DNA of 64,000 bases. Origin: an uncultured Neomegalonema sp. Its GTDB lineage: Bacteria > Pseudomonadota > Alphaproteobacteria > Rhodobacterales > Rhodobacteraceae. The notes beneath the pieces are model-generated. The model saw only the letters and a program-made list of their open reading frames with translations. It was not told the origin of the DNA and did no database searches. A program made the translations under genes and the position numbers. Numbering within the stretch: the first letter of the stretch is position 1; every line of letters starts with the position of its first letter. Below are positions 25,512 through 33,851 of this stretch, piece after piece. The DNA lies in the NCBI GenBank assembly GCA_937911325.1, contig CALDSD010000091.1, positions 62,001-126,000 on the forward strand, given 5' to 3'.

Positions 25512-26393
25512 CTATCGCCGCGGGGCGGGACCGAACGACGACCCCGCCTTCTCGACGCTGTCACATGCGAGCAGCATGGACTTCACGATCGGGCGGCGGT
25601 CCAGCCGGCGCCAGCCAATCGAGGTGACGAGGGTCAAACCAGTTTCCTCTGGCGCGGCGACATCGTCGAAGCCGAACGACGGAAAGCCTGCGACCACCAG
25701 AGCGGCGCCATAGCCTGCTGATGACAAAACCAGCGATCCGATCAGGGTGTCCGCTTCGATCGGCGGCGCCGGCGGCGCATCAAGCGCCAGTCGGTTCCAA
25801 AGGCGATCGACCTCTCCCATCAAGACCGGCGCCTTGTGTCTCGGCGCGCCAATGGGCGGACGATCTCGCCCCTCCTGATGGAGAAACCTGCATTCGAGGT
25901 CCACTCGGAGCAACTCGCGGCTATGCAAACCCGTCGCATGAAGCGGCGGATGCAAAAATGCGACGTCGATCGTCCCGATTTCGAGATCGCGCTCAAGCGA
26001 CGCCGACGTTCCCTCAGAGAGACTGAGGCGGGCGTCCGGGTTCGCGGCGCGAAACTGGTTCAGGATCGGCGCCATAACCTGGTGAGCCGCGATTTGCGTG
26101 AAGCCGACCCGCAGCATTTCCCCAAATCCGTCTTGTGCGGCGCGCGCTGCTTCAACGGACGCGTCTGCGGCGTCCAGCGTTCGTCGCGACCCTTCGATAA
26201 ACGCTGCGCCGGCAGGCGTTGGACGCACCCCGCTTCGGCTGCGTTCGAACAGTCGCGCGCCCACGGCCGCCTCGAGCCGACGCAAGCGCGAGGTCAATGC
26301 CGGCTGCGAGATCCCGAGGCGCTTGGCCGCCCGTCCAAAGTGCTGCTCTTCGGCCAAGGCGACCGACGCCGCATGATCGATGAGATCCGGCAT
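25512..26393 (-). CDS. LysR-family transcriptional regulator
   Basis: 293-residue LysR protein with an N-terminal winged helix-turn-helix (ALAEEQHFGRAAKRLGISQP then ALTSRLRRLEAAVGARLF) and a two-lobed ligand domain. The length is typical. The gene faces away from two genes for secreted proteins, and a perfect T-N11-A palindrome lies five bases upstream of its ATG, so autoregulation and control of the divergent genes are likely. The inducer is unknown. Confidence 0.88.
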   Translation of the reverse strand: MPDLIDHAASVALAEEQHFGRAAKRLGISQPALTSRLRRLEAAVGARLFERSRSGVRPTPAGAAFIEGSRRTLDAADASVEAARAAQDGFGEMLRVGFTQIAAHQVMAPILNQFRAANPDARLSLSEGTSASLERDLEIGTIDVAFLHPPLHATGLHSRELLRVDLECRFLHQEGRDRPPIGAPRHKAPVLMGEVDRLWNRLALDAPPAPPIEADTLIGSLVLSSAGYGAALVVAGFPSFGFDDVAAPEETGLTLVTSIGWRRLDRRPIVKSMLLACDSVEKAGSSFGPAPRR

Positions 26394-26397
26394 ATCA

Positions 26398-26412
26398 ATA
26401 ACTCCGAGTTAT
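26398..26412. promoter_or_regulatory. LysR-type T-N11-A box
   Basis: ATAACTCCGAGTTAT is a perfect 6+3+6 palindrome containing T-N11-A, the classic LysR contact motif. It lies between lysR and the divergent propeller-protein gene, close to the lysR start. Confidence 0.65.
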
Positions 26413-26495
26413 CGAACTTATCATTTGAAGATATTGAGTGAGGCGGCGCTGGCAACAGATCTCTCGCGGAAGGACAGGAACGAGAGGACGATCTA

Positions 26496-27824
26496 GTGCG
26501 CAGGACCAGTTCCGGACTTTTGGCGTTTGCGGTGGCGTTCGTTTTTCCGACCCATTGGGCCGCGGCGCAAGAACCGCCCGATTTTGACGGGCGATACATC
26601 GCGGCGATCTCCGATGGCGATATGCGGGCCTACGCTTATATCGACGGCCGCCTCGGCCCAAAGAGGGGGCCGGACGAGCTCGCGTTGATCCGTTTGCCGC
26701 TGGAGGGTCGCGAGGCGACGTCACGCATCGAGGTCTCGAATACGGTCATCAACCCTGTCTACTCGATTGCGGCCGCGCTGGATGGCGACACGATCTTCGT
26801 CGCGGAAACGCACACCCCGCAGGAAGCAGGCGATGAAACGATCCGGGACCTGCAAGCCGGAACGACGCTTCGCGCCGTCGACGTCAGCGATCTCGCAGCT
26901 CCTCGTGTGATTGATCAGGTCGAAGTCGGCGTGCGGCCCATGGGGGTCTCCGTCAGCCCCGATGGGCGCACTCTGGTGATCGCGACAAAAACACCCGATA
27001 CGCCCATCACGTTGCTGACGTTTGAGAATGGTCGGTTTGGCGAGCCTAAGCTGGTCAGTTTGGATGGACTCAGCGCGATCCCGGAACTGCCGGATAATGG
27101 ACTTCTGCCGCATCACGCAGAGTGGCATCCGACGGCTGATATCGTGGCGGTCACTTTCGCTCTGAGGAACCAGCTCAGGTTCTATCGGGTTCAACGCAAC
27201 CAGAACGGGGAGGCCATCGGTCTGAGCCAATGGGGCAATCCTGTCGTCGCGTCGAAATGGCCGATGTCAGGCAAGTTCTCGCGAGATGGTCGGTACTTCG
27301 TCTCGAACGATCTCAAATGGGGTCCGGACGTCGACGGCTTTTACTTGAACGCGCCCGCCTCGCAGTTGACCTCGATCCGACTTGCAGAGCTCGAAGCTGC
27401 CGAACCAAGGCATACGGTTGTGAGCGGCGTCGCCGTCCCACGCCATGCTGAAAGCATCGCCTTCTCGAACGCAGGGGACCTTATCGTCACCCTGAACATC
27501 GGGCAGACATGGCTGGAGTCGGATGAGCCTGGCTATACCCTCTCGACGCTCAGTCTTCTGCGCTTTGATCAAGCCAGCGGGCAGATGACCCATCTCGGCG
27601 ACTGGGAGATGGAGGGCATTCTACCCGAAGGCGTCGCGTTTGACGCTGACGACACGCATGTCGTCGCGGGCGTGTTCGAATACGAAGGACCCGAGCCTCG
27701 GCAGAGCGCCTTGGAGTTCTGGAGCGTCGTTCGCGCTGGCGTACACCCCCCTCGGCTCGTGCCGACCGGCTTTTCGATCCCGACCGGCCCGGGCGCGCAT
27801 TCCCTGATTGTAATCAACGACTGA
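26496..27824 (+). CDS. Secreted beta-propeller-like protein
   Basis: 442 residues with a Sec signal (LLAFAVAFVFPTHWAAAQ). The body contains repeated strands of the YVTN/lactonase-propeller kind, such as VGVRPMGVSVSPDGRTLVIA near 145-165 and PEGVAFDADDTHVVAGVFEY near 375-395. A periplasmic binding or lactonase-type role is possible. The start is GTG at 26496 with GAGAGG upstream. It is paired with another secreted protein and divergent from a LysR regulator, suggesting ligand-inducible expression. I do not assign an activity. Confidence 0.7.
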   Translation: MRRTSSGLLAFAVAFVFPTHWAAAQEPPDFDGRYIAAISDGDMRAYAYIDGRLGPKRGPDELALIRLPLEGREATSRIEVSNTVINPVYSIAAALDGDTIFVAETHTPQEAGDETIRDLQAGTTLRAVDVSDLAAPRVIDQVEVGVRPMGVSVSPDGRTLVIATKTPDTPITLLTFENGRFGEPKLVSLDGLSAIPELPDNGLLPHHAEWHPTADIVAVTFALRNQLRFYRVQRNQNGEAIGLSQWGNPVVASKWPMSGKFSRDGRYFVSNDLKWGPDVDGFYLNAPASQLTSIRLAELEAAEPRHTVVSGVAVPRHAESIAFSNAGDLIVTLNIGQTWLESDEPGYTLSTLSLLRFDQASGQMTHLGDWEMEGILPEGVAFDADDTHVVAGVFEYEGPEPRQSALEFWSVVRAGVHPPRLVPTGFSIPTGPGAHSLIVIND

Positions 27825-27841
27825 CCAGAAGGAGCATCGTC

Positions 27842-28699
27842 GTGCGCCAACTATTGACTGCAGTTTGCATCTCCGGAGCCATGCTCGCCACGGCGAGCGC
27901 GGCCGACGACCTCTCAACACTCTCGACAGGCTTTGACGACGACGCGTCGCTGGTAGGGTGGACCGAGCACTTGCCTGAAGGGTTCACCCCGAAGTGGCGA
28001 GAGCCTCTGATCGAAGACGGAAACCTCGTCTTGGAGCCCATCTCCGGCGGCTGGTTTGAAGAACTGCACGGAGGGCACCTTTACAAAGCCGTCGACGGGG
28101 ACTTCATCGTCACGACGCGCATCAACGTCGCGGGCACCAAGGAAGCTCTTCCCCAAACGTTGTTTTCGCTCGCGGGTCTCTTCATTCGAGCGCCCCGTGA
28201 ATTCTCTGTGGGGACCTGGGCGCCGGGTCGTGAGAACTGGCTGTTCTTCTCGATCGGAACGTCGGCGCCGGCAGGGACGCCGCAGTTCGAGATCAAGACG
28301 ACGACAAACTCACTCTCGACGCTAAAGATCCATCCAGCGCCAACGGGATGGGTCGAATTGCGCGGCGCACGCCTCGCGGAGCTGTTCACACTGCTGCACC
28401 GCGCTGAGGGAGAGGCGGATTGGGCGGTTGCGGATCAGATGATCCGACCCGATTTGCCGCAAACGCTCAATGTTGGATTGACCGCTTATGCGGACTGGGG
28501 CTCGGTCGCGCCGATCTATCCGGACATGATGAGGGTCAATACGGAAGGGGCGGTCGAGAACAACGCCGATCTGATCGCCCGTGTCGACCGGATTGACTTC
28601 CGCCGCCCTGCAGTGGGCCGCATTCCCATCGCCAACATTGACGCGCCGGCGTTTATCGATGCGATCGAGACGCGCCGCGCCGATCTTCTGGCAGACTAG
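27842..28699 (+). CDS. Secreted DUF1349-like (concanavalin-fold) protein
   Basis: 285 residues starting at GTG, with a cleavable signal ending near ATASAA. The mature protein has the pattern of DUF1349-type jelly-roll domains: GHLYKAVDGDFIVTTRINV followed by LAGLFIRAPREF and a GWVELRGARL segment. Such domains bind or act on carbohydrates, but the ligand is unknown. It follows the propeller gene by 17 bases with AAGGAG before the start, so the two are co-transcribed. A hairpin follows its stop. Confidence 0.65.
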   Translation: MRQLLTAVCISGAMLATASAADDLSTLSTGFDDDASLVGWTEHLPEGFTPKWREPLIEDGNLVLEPISGGWFEELHGGHLYKAVDGDFIVTTRINVAGTKEALPQTLFSLAGLFIRAPREFSVGTWAPGRENWLFFSIGTSAPAGTPQFEIKTTTNSLSTLKIHPAPTGWVELRGARLAELFTLLHRAEGEADWAVADQMIRPDLPQTLNVGLTAYADWGSVAPIYPDMMRVNTEGAVENNADLIARVDRIDFRRPAVGRIPIANIDAPAFIDAIETRRADLLAD

Positions 28700-28701
28700 G
28701 A

Positions 28702-28722
28702 CGACGCTGTCAGACAGCGTCG
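28702..28722 (+). terminator. Hairpin after the secreted-protein pair
   Basis: Arms CGACGCTG and CAGCGTCG enclose TCAGA, the inner T-A pair giving a 9-bp stem with a 3-base loop. It lies directly after the stop at 28699. There is no T-run, so it may be a weak or Rho-assisted terminator. Confidence 0.5.
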
Positions 28723-28914
28723 CCTGGGGTCTCGAACTTGCTGCGACAGCCTGCATCTCCGCCAAAGCTGGCGCCCATCACGGTTGTGTTGGGCGCTAAG
28801 CGCGTCCTTGGTCCATCCTTTTGAGCGGGACGGCGCCAACGCCGCCGACCATCGTCGCGGCAAGCGCCGAGACGTCGACCTCGCACGTCTCGGTTCTCAG
28901 CTGTCTGGTCGCGC

Positions 28915-29406
28915 TCAACTCTCGACCGGGGGGAACCAGGTGAGCGACGAATGATGCAGAGAGATGAGCACCTTTTCGTCGAGCTTGTGGTAGGCGAACG
29001 TATAGTCGGCGCGGGTTGCGTTGCCTTCGCCGTCGATGAACGTGTAGTGCCCCATGTCCTTATAGCCGAGGCCGCCAGCCTTTAGGATCGGGCCGGCCGC
29101 GCTCTGGAAGTCGACCCGTTTCCAGCCGCGGTTCAGAAAACCCTGGTCGTGGGGGTAGTTCGGATCTCCGCCAACGAAGTACGACCGCGCCCCGGCGCGG
29201 TCCAGACGGATCAGATCCGCCAGGGTCGGCTTGAACAGAAGCGGCTCGTCAGGCGATCCAAAATCGTAGAGGTCCAAAAGCCTGTCGACGTCACGCTCTG
29301 TGACATATGTCGCCCAGGCTCGCTGCGCCGCAATGACTTCGGCTTTCGTCATGGGTTGAAAGTTGCGATCAGAGATTGTCCTGCCTCCCTTTAGTGTCGA
29401 TCTCAC
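28915..29406 (-). CDS. NTF2/SnoaL-like protein, iota-carbonic-anhydrase-like
   Basis: A single cone-shaped NTF2-type domain. Numbered from the ATG at 29352, it has KPTLAD at 41-46, GHYTFIDG at 101-108, ADYTFAYHKLDE at 116-127 and the ending SLHHSSLTWFPP at 131-142. The YTF(A/V)Y and HHSS pattern near the C-terminus recalls the COG4337/CaMKII-association type proteins now described as iota-carbonic anhydrases, some of which work without zinc. This is pattern resemblance only. Two starts compete: GTG at 29406, overlapping the preceding stop (GTGA), and ATG at 29352. A GGGAGG lies between them with no standard start at the right distance. The gene ends the iron-ADH unit in the zinc locus. Confidence 0.6.
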   Translation of the reverse strand: MRSTLKGGRTISDRNFQPMTKAEVIAAQRAWATYVTERDVDRLLDLYDFGSPDEPLLFKPTLADLIRLDRAGARSYFVGGDPNYPHDQGFLNRGWKRVDFQSAAGPILKAGGLGYKDMGHYTFIDGEGNATRADYTFAYHKLDEKVLISLHHSSLTWFPPVES

Positions 29407-30563
29407 CAGGCGGCGCGATAGATCGCCAGCGCGTCCGCCTCGGCGACCTCGCGCGGATTGTTCACCAGCAGCCGCTGTTGCTTCATCGCGTCCGACGCCA
29501 TCTTCGGCAGGTCGTCCTCGCCGATCGACACATCGCGCAGTCGGGTCGCCAAACCCAGCTTGCTCGATAGCGCCGCCAGCTCTTCGATGAAAGACGCACA
29601 GCGCGCTTGGGCACCTTCCTCGCGATCTAAATGCGGAAACGCGTCCGCTGCAATCGCTGCGTAAAGATGTGCGGCCTCCGGCGCGTTGAACCGCAGCACA
29701 TGGGGCAGCACCAGCGCGTTCGACAGACCGTGAGGGACATGGAAGGTCCCGCCGATCGGGTAGGCCAGCGCGTGCACCGCCGCGACCGGCGAATTGGCGA
29801 AGGCTTGGCCGGCGAGCATCGAGCCCAACAGCATCGCGCTGCGTGTTTCCAGGTCCGAGCCTTCAAACACCGCGCGTTCGATATTGGCTCCAAGCAACCG
29901 CAGCGCCTCGCGCGCCAACATTTGCGACAGCGGGTTATTGTTGGCGTTTTTCGAAGCGTAAGCCTCGATTGCGTGAACCATGGCGTCGACGCCGGTCGCC
30001 GCGGTGATGTCCGCGGGCAACCCCAATGTCAGCTCTGGGTCGAGAATGGCGAGGTCGGGGAGGATGATCGGGCTCGACACGCCGCGTTTCTCCTCGTCTC
30101 CGACGGTGATGATGGAGACGGGCGTCACCTCTGAACCGGTGCCGGCGGTTGTCGGCGCAAGCACCAGCGGCAATCTCGGCCCCTTCGCCTGAGCGACGCC
30201 CCATGCGGCGTCGAGGTCTTCGTCCGAGCCCAGCAAAAGCGCTGCGAGCTTTGCGACGTCCAGCGAGGATCCGCCGCCAAAGCCGATGACGCCGGTCGCG
30301 CCAGCGCTTCGGCCGGCCGCGACGGCGGCGTCCAAAGTCGCGCGCGACGGATCCGCCTCGACCGCGTCGAAGATCGTGGTTTCGTAACCTGCATCGGAAA
30401 GAGAGGCGATTGCGGGATCGCAAAGACCGAGCCGGCGCAAACCCGGGTCGGTCACGAACAGGGGGCGCGGACCCAGACGGTTCGCCAGAAGATCCGCGAG
30501 TTTTCGACTAGCCCCCGGCTCGAAGACAACCGAGCTTGCGGTGTTGAAGACAAATGGCGGCAT
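29403..30563 (-). CDS. Iron-containing alcohol dehydrogenase (group III type)
   Basis: About 386 residues with the NAD motif GFGGGSSLDVAKLAAL near residue 92 and TTAGTGSEVTP near 135. Metal ligands expected for the family are visible in GVDAMVHAIEAY (Asp and His) and AAVHALAYPIGGTFHVPHG (two His). It would oxidise an alcohol or reduce a keto/maleylacetate-type substrate using Fe2+. The ATG at 30563 is chosen over a TTG two codons upstream. It is 74 bases or more from the previous frame and overlaps the NTF2-like gene by four bases. In a zinc-starvation block it could substitute for a zinc alcohol dehydrogenase; this is inference. Confidence 0.85.
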   Translation of the reverse strand: MPPFVFNTASSVVFEPGASRKLADLLANRLGPRPLFVTDPGLRRLGLCDPAIASLSDAGYETTIFDAVEADPSRATLDAAVAAGRSAGATGVIGFGGGSSLDVAKLAALLLGSDEDLDAAWGVAQAKGPRLPLVLAPTTAGTGSEVTPVSIITVGDEEKRGVSSPIILPDLAILDPELTLGLPADITAATGVDAMVHAIEAYASKNANNNPLSQMLAREALRLLGANIERAVFEGSDLETRSAMLLGSMLAGQAFANSPVAAVHALAYPIGGTFHVPHGLSNALVLPHVLRFNAPEAAHLYAAIAADAFPHLDREEGAQARCASFIEELAALSSKLGLATRLRDVSIGEDDLPKMASDAMKQQRLLVNNPREVAEADALAIYRAAW

Positions 30564-30639
30564 GGGCAACTCGCATTCTTCTCTGATCAGAATCGCCTTG
30601 AGGCGTTGCAGTTCTGGTTACTTCCGAGGCGGCTCGCGC

Positions 30640-30822
30640 TCAATGTTCTCTAAAGACCGCCTCGGCTGGCGCGCGGTCAATATAACCTGCCTCGGCCACG
30701 CCGGACATGAACTGCTTTGAACTCGACGGTTCGCCGGACATGAGGTCAAGAACCGGCGCCGCCGGAGCCCCCGAAGCCATGATGCGCATCTTGTTTGACT
30801 GCGGATAGACCAACACAGCCAA
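30640..30822 (-). CDS. Possible small protein after the COG0523 gene
   Basis: A 60-codon frame starting at TTG 30822, ten bases after the COG0523 stop, on the same strand. The product begins MAVLVYPQSNKMRIMASGAP and includes AGYIDRAPAEAVF. Codon use is moderately coding-like, but no ribosome site is evident and I do not recognise it. It could be a real coupled gene, a remnant, or chance. Confidence 0.3.
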   Translation of the reverse strand: MAVLVYPQSNKMRIMASGAPAAPVLDLMSGEPSSSKQFMSGVAEAGYIDRAPAEAVFREH

Positions 30823-30832
30823 TGCGCGAAGC

Positions 30833-31942
30833 TCAGGCCTGTGAGGCTTCTTTCGCTGCTGCGGCTGCCGTGAACGGGTGCAGCTCTGGCAAGAGCCTGC
30901 TCAACATCTTCGGCGCTTCGTCGCGGCCTGGTCCGCCAACGATCAGCACGATCCTGGTCTCCTCGACGCCTGCCGGCCAACTGTCGAGCAGTCGCGGTGG
31001 GCTCGAGATGTGGCCGACGACATGCAGCAGGCGCGGTTCGGTGGGATGATCCTCGACCTCCACCAGGCCTTTCATGCGCAAAAGATTTCGGCCAAACGTC
31101 GACTGCAGGGCCCTGACGGCGTCTTCGAGCGCCCAGGGATCGACGGACCCGCTTGCCGAGAAGCAGTAGGCGGACGCTGTGTCACCATGCCGGTTCACGT
31201 CGTGATGATGATGATGGTCGTGATGATGGTGGTCGTGGTGATGATGGTCAGACCCGTCATGATGAGCGCTCTGGCGGTCAAAACGCAGCCAGTCTTGGAC
31301 ATCCGGCGGTTTGCCGGATGGATCAAACGCCGCGAGCGAGAACACCATCTCGGGCGTGGCCTCATCCACCTCGAACAGCTGCGCGTTCGGGTTTCGTTGC
31401 GCGAGGTCGGCTTTGAGTTTGCCCAGGTCGCGGCGCGAGGCCGGATCTTCCGCCAGATCGGACTTGGTGACGAGGATCAGATCCGCCACGGCAAGCTGCC
31501 GTTGCGCCTCTGGAAATCGCTCAATCGCATCCGCGCCGTTGACTGTGTCCACCACTGTCACCACGCCGTTGAGCGTGAAACGCTCCAGGATGATGTCGCT
31601 GGTCATAAAGGTCTGAAGCAAGGGAAGCGGATCGGCCAGTCCCGTCGTCTCGATGACGATCCGGTCGAAACTCGGACCAACGCCGCGCTCGGCTTCGTCG
31701 AGCAACCGCAAGAGGGTCAGTCGCACATCCCCTGACACGGTGCAGCACAAACAACCGGTCGACATCGCAAACGCGCGTTCGTCGGCTTGGGCGACCAGAC
31801 CGCCGTCAATCCCGGCTTCCCCGAACTCGTTCACGACAACCGCTGTGGCGCCAAACCCTGGCTCCGCCATCAAACGATTTAGAACAGTCGTCTTCCCGGC
31901 CCCCAGGAACCCGGTGAGGATCGTAACGGGGATGCGCTGCAA
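30833..31942 (-). CDS. COG0523 (CobW-type) GTPase with His-rich region
   Basis: 369-residue G3E GTPase. Walker A is GFLGAGKTT (11-19), the metal-binding CxCC motif is GCLCC (63-67), and a His/Asp-rich stretch of about 25 residues (HHHHDHHHHDHHHHHD) sits near residues 230-250, between the GTPase and C-terminal domains. COG0523 proteins deliver or store metals, and zinc-regulated ones act as zinc chaperones under starvation. It is the second such protein in this locus and differs from the first in carrying the His patch. A pair of hairpins separates it from the upstream alcohol dehydrogenase gene, so it may start its own transcript. Confidence 0.9.
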   Translation of the reverse strand: MQRIPVTILTGFLGAGKTTVLNRLMAEPGFGATAVVVNEFGEAGIDGGLVAQADERAFAMSTGCLCCTVSGDVRLTLLRLLDEAERGVGPSFDRIVIETTGLADPLPLLQTFMTSDIILERFTLNGVVTVVDTVNGADAIERFPEAQRQLAVADLILVTKSDLAEDPASRRDLGKLKADLAQRNPNAQLFEVDEATPEMVFSLAAFDPSGKPPDVQDWLRFDRQSAHHDGSDHHHHDHHHHDHHHHHDVNRHGDTASAYCFSASGSVDPWALEDAVRALQSTFGRNLLRMKGLVEVEDHPTEPRLLHVVGHISSPPRLLDSWPAGVEETRIVLIVGGPGRDEAPKMLSRLLPELHPFTAAAAAKEASQA

Positions 31943-31971
31943 CAGAAGGCCTCGTCAAAGCAACAGATGGA

Positions 31972-32013
31972 CCCGGCGCCTTCTGCGCCGGGCGTCTTGG
32001 GCGGTCTCCGCCC
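31972..32013 (-). terminator. Two tandem hairpins between adh and COG0523 gene
   Basis: CCCGGCGC-cttct-GCGCCGGG (31972-31992) and GGGCGG-tct-CCGCCC (31999-32013) lie back to back, directly after the alcohol dehydrogenase stop. Neither has a U-run on the minus strand. Together they probably end or attenuate the zur-znu transcript. Confidence 0.55.
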
Positions 32014-33177
32014 TCAAGCGGTGATGATCTTCCCGGGCAGGGAGTTCACCGTCATCGTGTCCTTTTCACGGAAGTGGATCACCGAACGGATCGACTCGCC
32101 GGCCTTCAGCAGATCGAAGGCGGTGTTGATCTGGTCATGGCCCATGTGGTGCGTGATGTAGGGGTCGATATCAAACTGCCCGCTCATCCATTCGTCGACC
32201 ATGCCCGGCAGCTCGCTGCGCCCGCGCACGCCGCCAAAGGCGGTGCCGCGCCATACGCGCCCGGTCACAAGCTGGAACGGCCGCGTGGCGATCTCCTGCC
32301 CGGCGCCGGCGACGCCGATCACAGTGCACTCGCCCCACCCTTTGTGACACGCCTCAAGCGCAGACCGCATAAGATCGACATTTCCGACCGCCTCGAACGT
32401 GTAGTCCTGCCCGCCAGTGGTCATCTCGACCAGACCGTCCTGGATCGGGGCCGCAGGGTCTTTGGGATTGATGCACTCCGTCGCGCCCAGCGACTTGGCG
32501 AGAGGGAATTTCGATGGATTGACATCGATGCCGATAATGCGGGACGCCCCGTTGAGAACGGCGCCCTGGATCACGGCCATTCCCACAGCGCCGAGACCGA
32601 AGACGGCGACGCTGGCGCCCGCCTCGACTTTCGCGGTGTTGCGGACGGCGCCAATGCCGGTCGGCACCGCGCAGCCCATCACCGAGGCCTTCGACAACGG
32701 CGCGTCCTTTGAGATCTTGGCGATCGAAATCTCGGGCAGGACCGTGTACTCGCTGAACGTGCTGGTGCCCATGTAGTGCAGGAGCTGTTTGCCCTTGTAC
32801 GAGAAGCGTGACGTTCCGTCGGGCATCACCCCGGCTCCCTGCGTCTTCCGGATCGTCTGGCAGAGATTGGTCTTGCCCGATTTGATGTAGGGGCACTCGG
32901 GATCTTCGGGAACATAGAGCGGGATCACATGGTCGCCGGGAACGACCGACGTCACGCCTTTGCCGACCTCCTCGACGACGCCGCACGCCTCGTGGCCCAG
33001 CACACATGGGAAAAGCCCCTCTGGGTCTTCACCTGACAGTGTGAAAACGTCCGTATGGCACAAGCTGGTCGTCACAATCCGAACCAAGACCTCGCCATCC
33101 TTTGGACCTTCGAGATCAATCTCTTCGATCTCAAGCGGGCGGTTTGGCTCCCAGGCTATGGCGGCGCGGGTCTTCAT
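32014..33177 (-). CDS. frmA: Class III alcohol / S-(hydroxymethyl)glutathione dehydrogenase, structural zinc site altered
   Basis: 387 residues, aligning without gaps to E. coli FrmA through the first 110 residues as I recall that sequence. Catalytic zinc ligands are kept: Cys40 (SLCHTD), His62-Glu63 (GHEACG) and Cys169 (MGCAVPTG). The structural zinc lobe normally reads C92-x2-C95-x2-C98-x7-C106; here it reads [16 protein letters not shown], so position 92 is Asp and 98 is Ile, leaving only Cys95 and Cys106. The NAD fold [18 protein letters not shown] is present. It oxidises S-hydroxymethylglutathione (formaldehyde detoxification) if the family role holds. It follows DUF1826 by 23 bases within the zur-znu run, so it is probably zinc-repressed and may be a low-zinc isoform. 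Confidence 0.9.
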   Translation of the reverse strand: MKTRAAIAWEPNRPLEIEEIDLEGPKDGEVLVRIVTTSLCHTDVFTLSGEDPEGLFPCVLGHEACGVVEEVGKGVTSVVPGDHVIPLYVPEDPECPYIKSGKTNLCQTIRKTQGAGVMPDGTSRFSYKGKQLLHYMGTSTFSEYTVLPEISIAKISKDAPLSKASVMGCAVPTGIGAVRNTAKVEAGASVAVFGLGAVGMAVIQGAVLNGASRIIGIDVNPSKFPLAKSLGATECINPKDPAAPIQDGLVEMTTGGQDYTFEAVGNVDLMRSALEACHKGWGECTVIGVAGAGQEIATRPFQLVTGRVWRGTAFGGVRGRSELPGMVDEWMSGQFDIDPYITHHMGHDQINTAFDLLKAGESIRSVIHFREKDTMTVNSLPGKIITA

Positions 33178-33200
33178 GGGTAAGTTCCTCCGATTTTTTT

Positions 33201-33851
33201 CTAGTGGAAGACGTGTTCCGGGTCTTCAGCCGCGGATTGCATCGGGTCGAGAACGAGCAGAAGCCGCGTCTCGCCAGTTCCTGCGATGGGCGGCGACCGG
33301 TGAAGCAGACCCGTCGGCGGTGTCTGCGGCCACAGCGTTCCACGAAGCACGATCGGCGCGCCGGTGGGGGCGGTGAAAACGCGGGTAGGATCAGAGCCGT
33401 CCGGCGAGACGCCGTATTGCGTTCCGGTTCCGCGGTAGGTGCAGATCAGTCGAGACGTCACGGAGTCGATATGGAACTTCCGACAGGCGTTGGTGCTGAC
33501 GACGTCGAGCCGCAGACGCAAGTACTCAGCGCTCGAAATCGCGCCGAAGCCGTGCGCCAGCGCCGCGATGTCGTCGATCAGAAGATCGCGTTCGGCGCAA
33601 TCGGGCGTTTCGGCGAGATCGCAGCTGTGACGAACAGCTTCACCAACTGCGTTAGGCTGTACGACGACCCTCGCATGGGGCAGTCGTTCCGGGTCGAGGC
33701 TGTCGATCCAGCTCTGAAAGCTCTGCAATGGCTGGCGCCGCCAGACCACGGCGCCGCAGCTGGGGTCGTGAATGCTCGACAGGCCTTCGAGGGCGTCGGC
33801 GACGGCCACTCCGATCGCAGCGTCCGAGGCGAGTTTCTCGGCAGCGGTCAT
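33201..33851 (-). CDS. DUF1826 family protein
   Basis: 216 residues from the ATG at 33851, which overlaps the stop of the upstream GTPase gene (ATGA). The frame is open further upstream, but there it would overlap the GTPase. Recognisable segments are [20 protein letters not shown] near 124-143 and LHRSPPI near 183-189; the conserved His-Asp pair (FHID) is of the kind seen in 2-oxoglutarate-type folds. DUF1826 genes are often found next to COG0523 GTPases in zinc-regulated loci. The biochemical role is unknown; coupling here suggests it works with the GTPase, possibly as its client. Confidence 0.82.
   Translation of the reverse strand: MTAAEKLASDAAIGVAVADALEGLSSIHDPSCGAVVWRRQPLQSFQSWIDSLDPERLPHARVVVQPNAVGEAVRHSCDLAETPDCAERDLLIDDIAALAHGFGAISSAEYLRLRLDVVSTNACRKFHIDSVTSRLICTYRGTGTQYGVSPDGSDPTRVFTAPTGAPIVLRGTLWPQTPPTGLLHRSPPIAGTGETRLLLVLDPMQSAAEDPEHVFH

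Noticed and set aside
30878-31735. A 285-codon plus-strand frame opposite the His-rich COG0523 gene, with Met/Val repeats.
   Set aside because: It is the reverse of the His codons; the minus-strand GTPase motifs are unambiguous.
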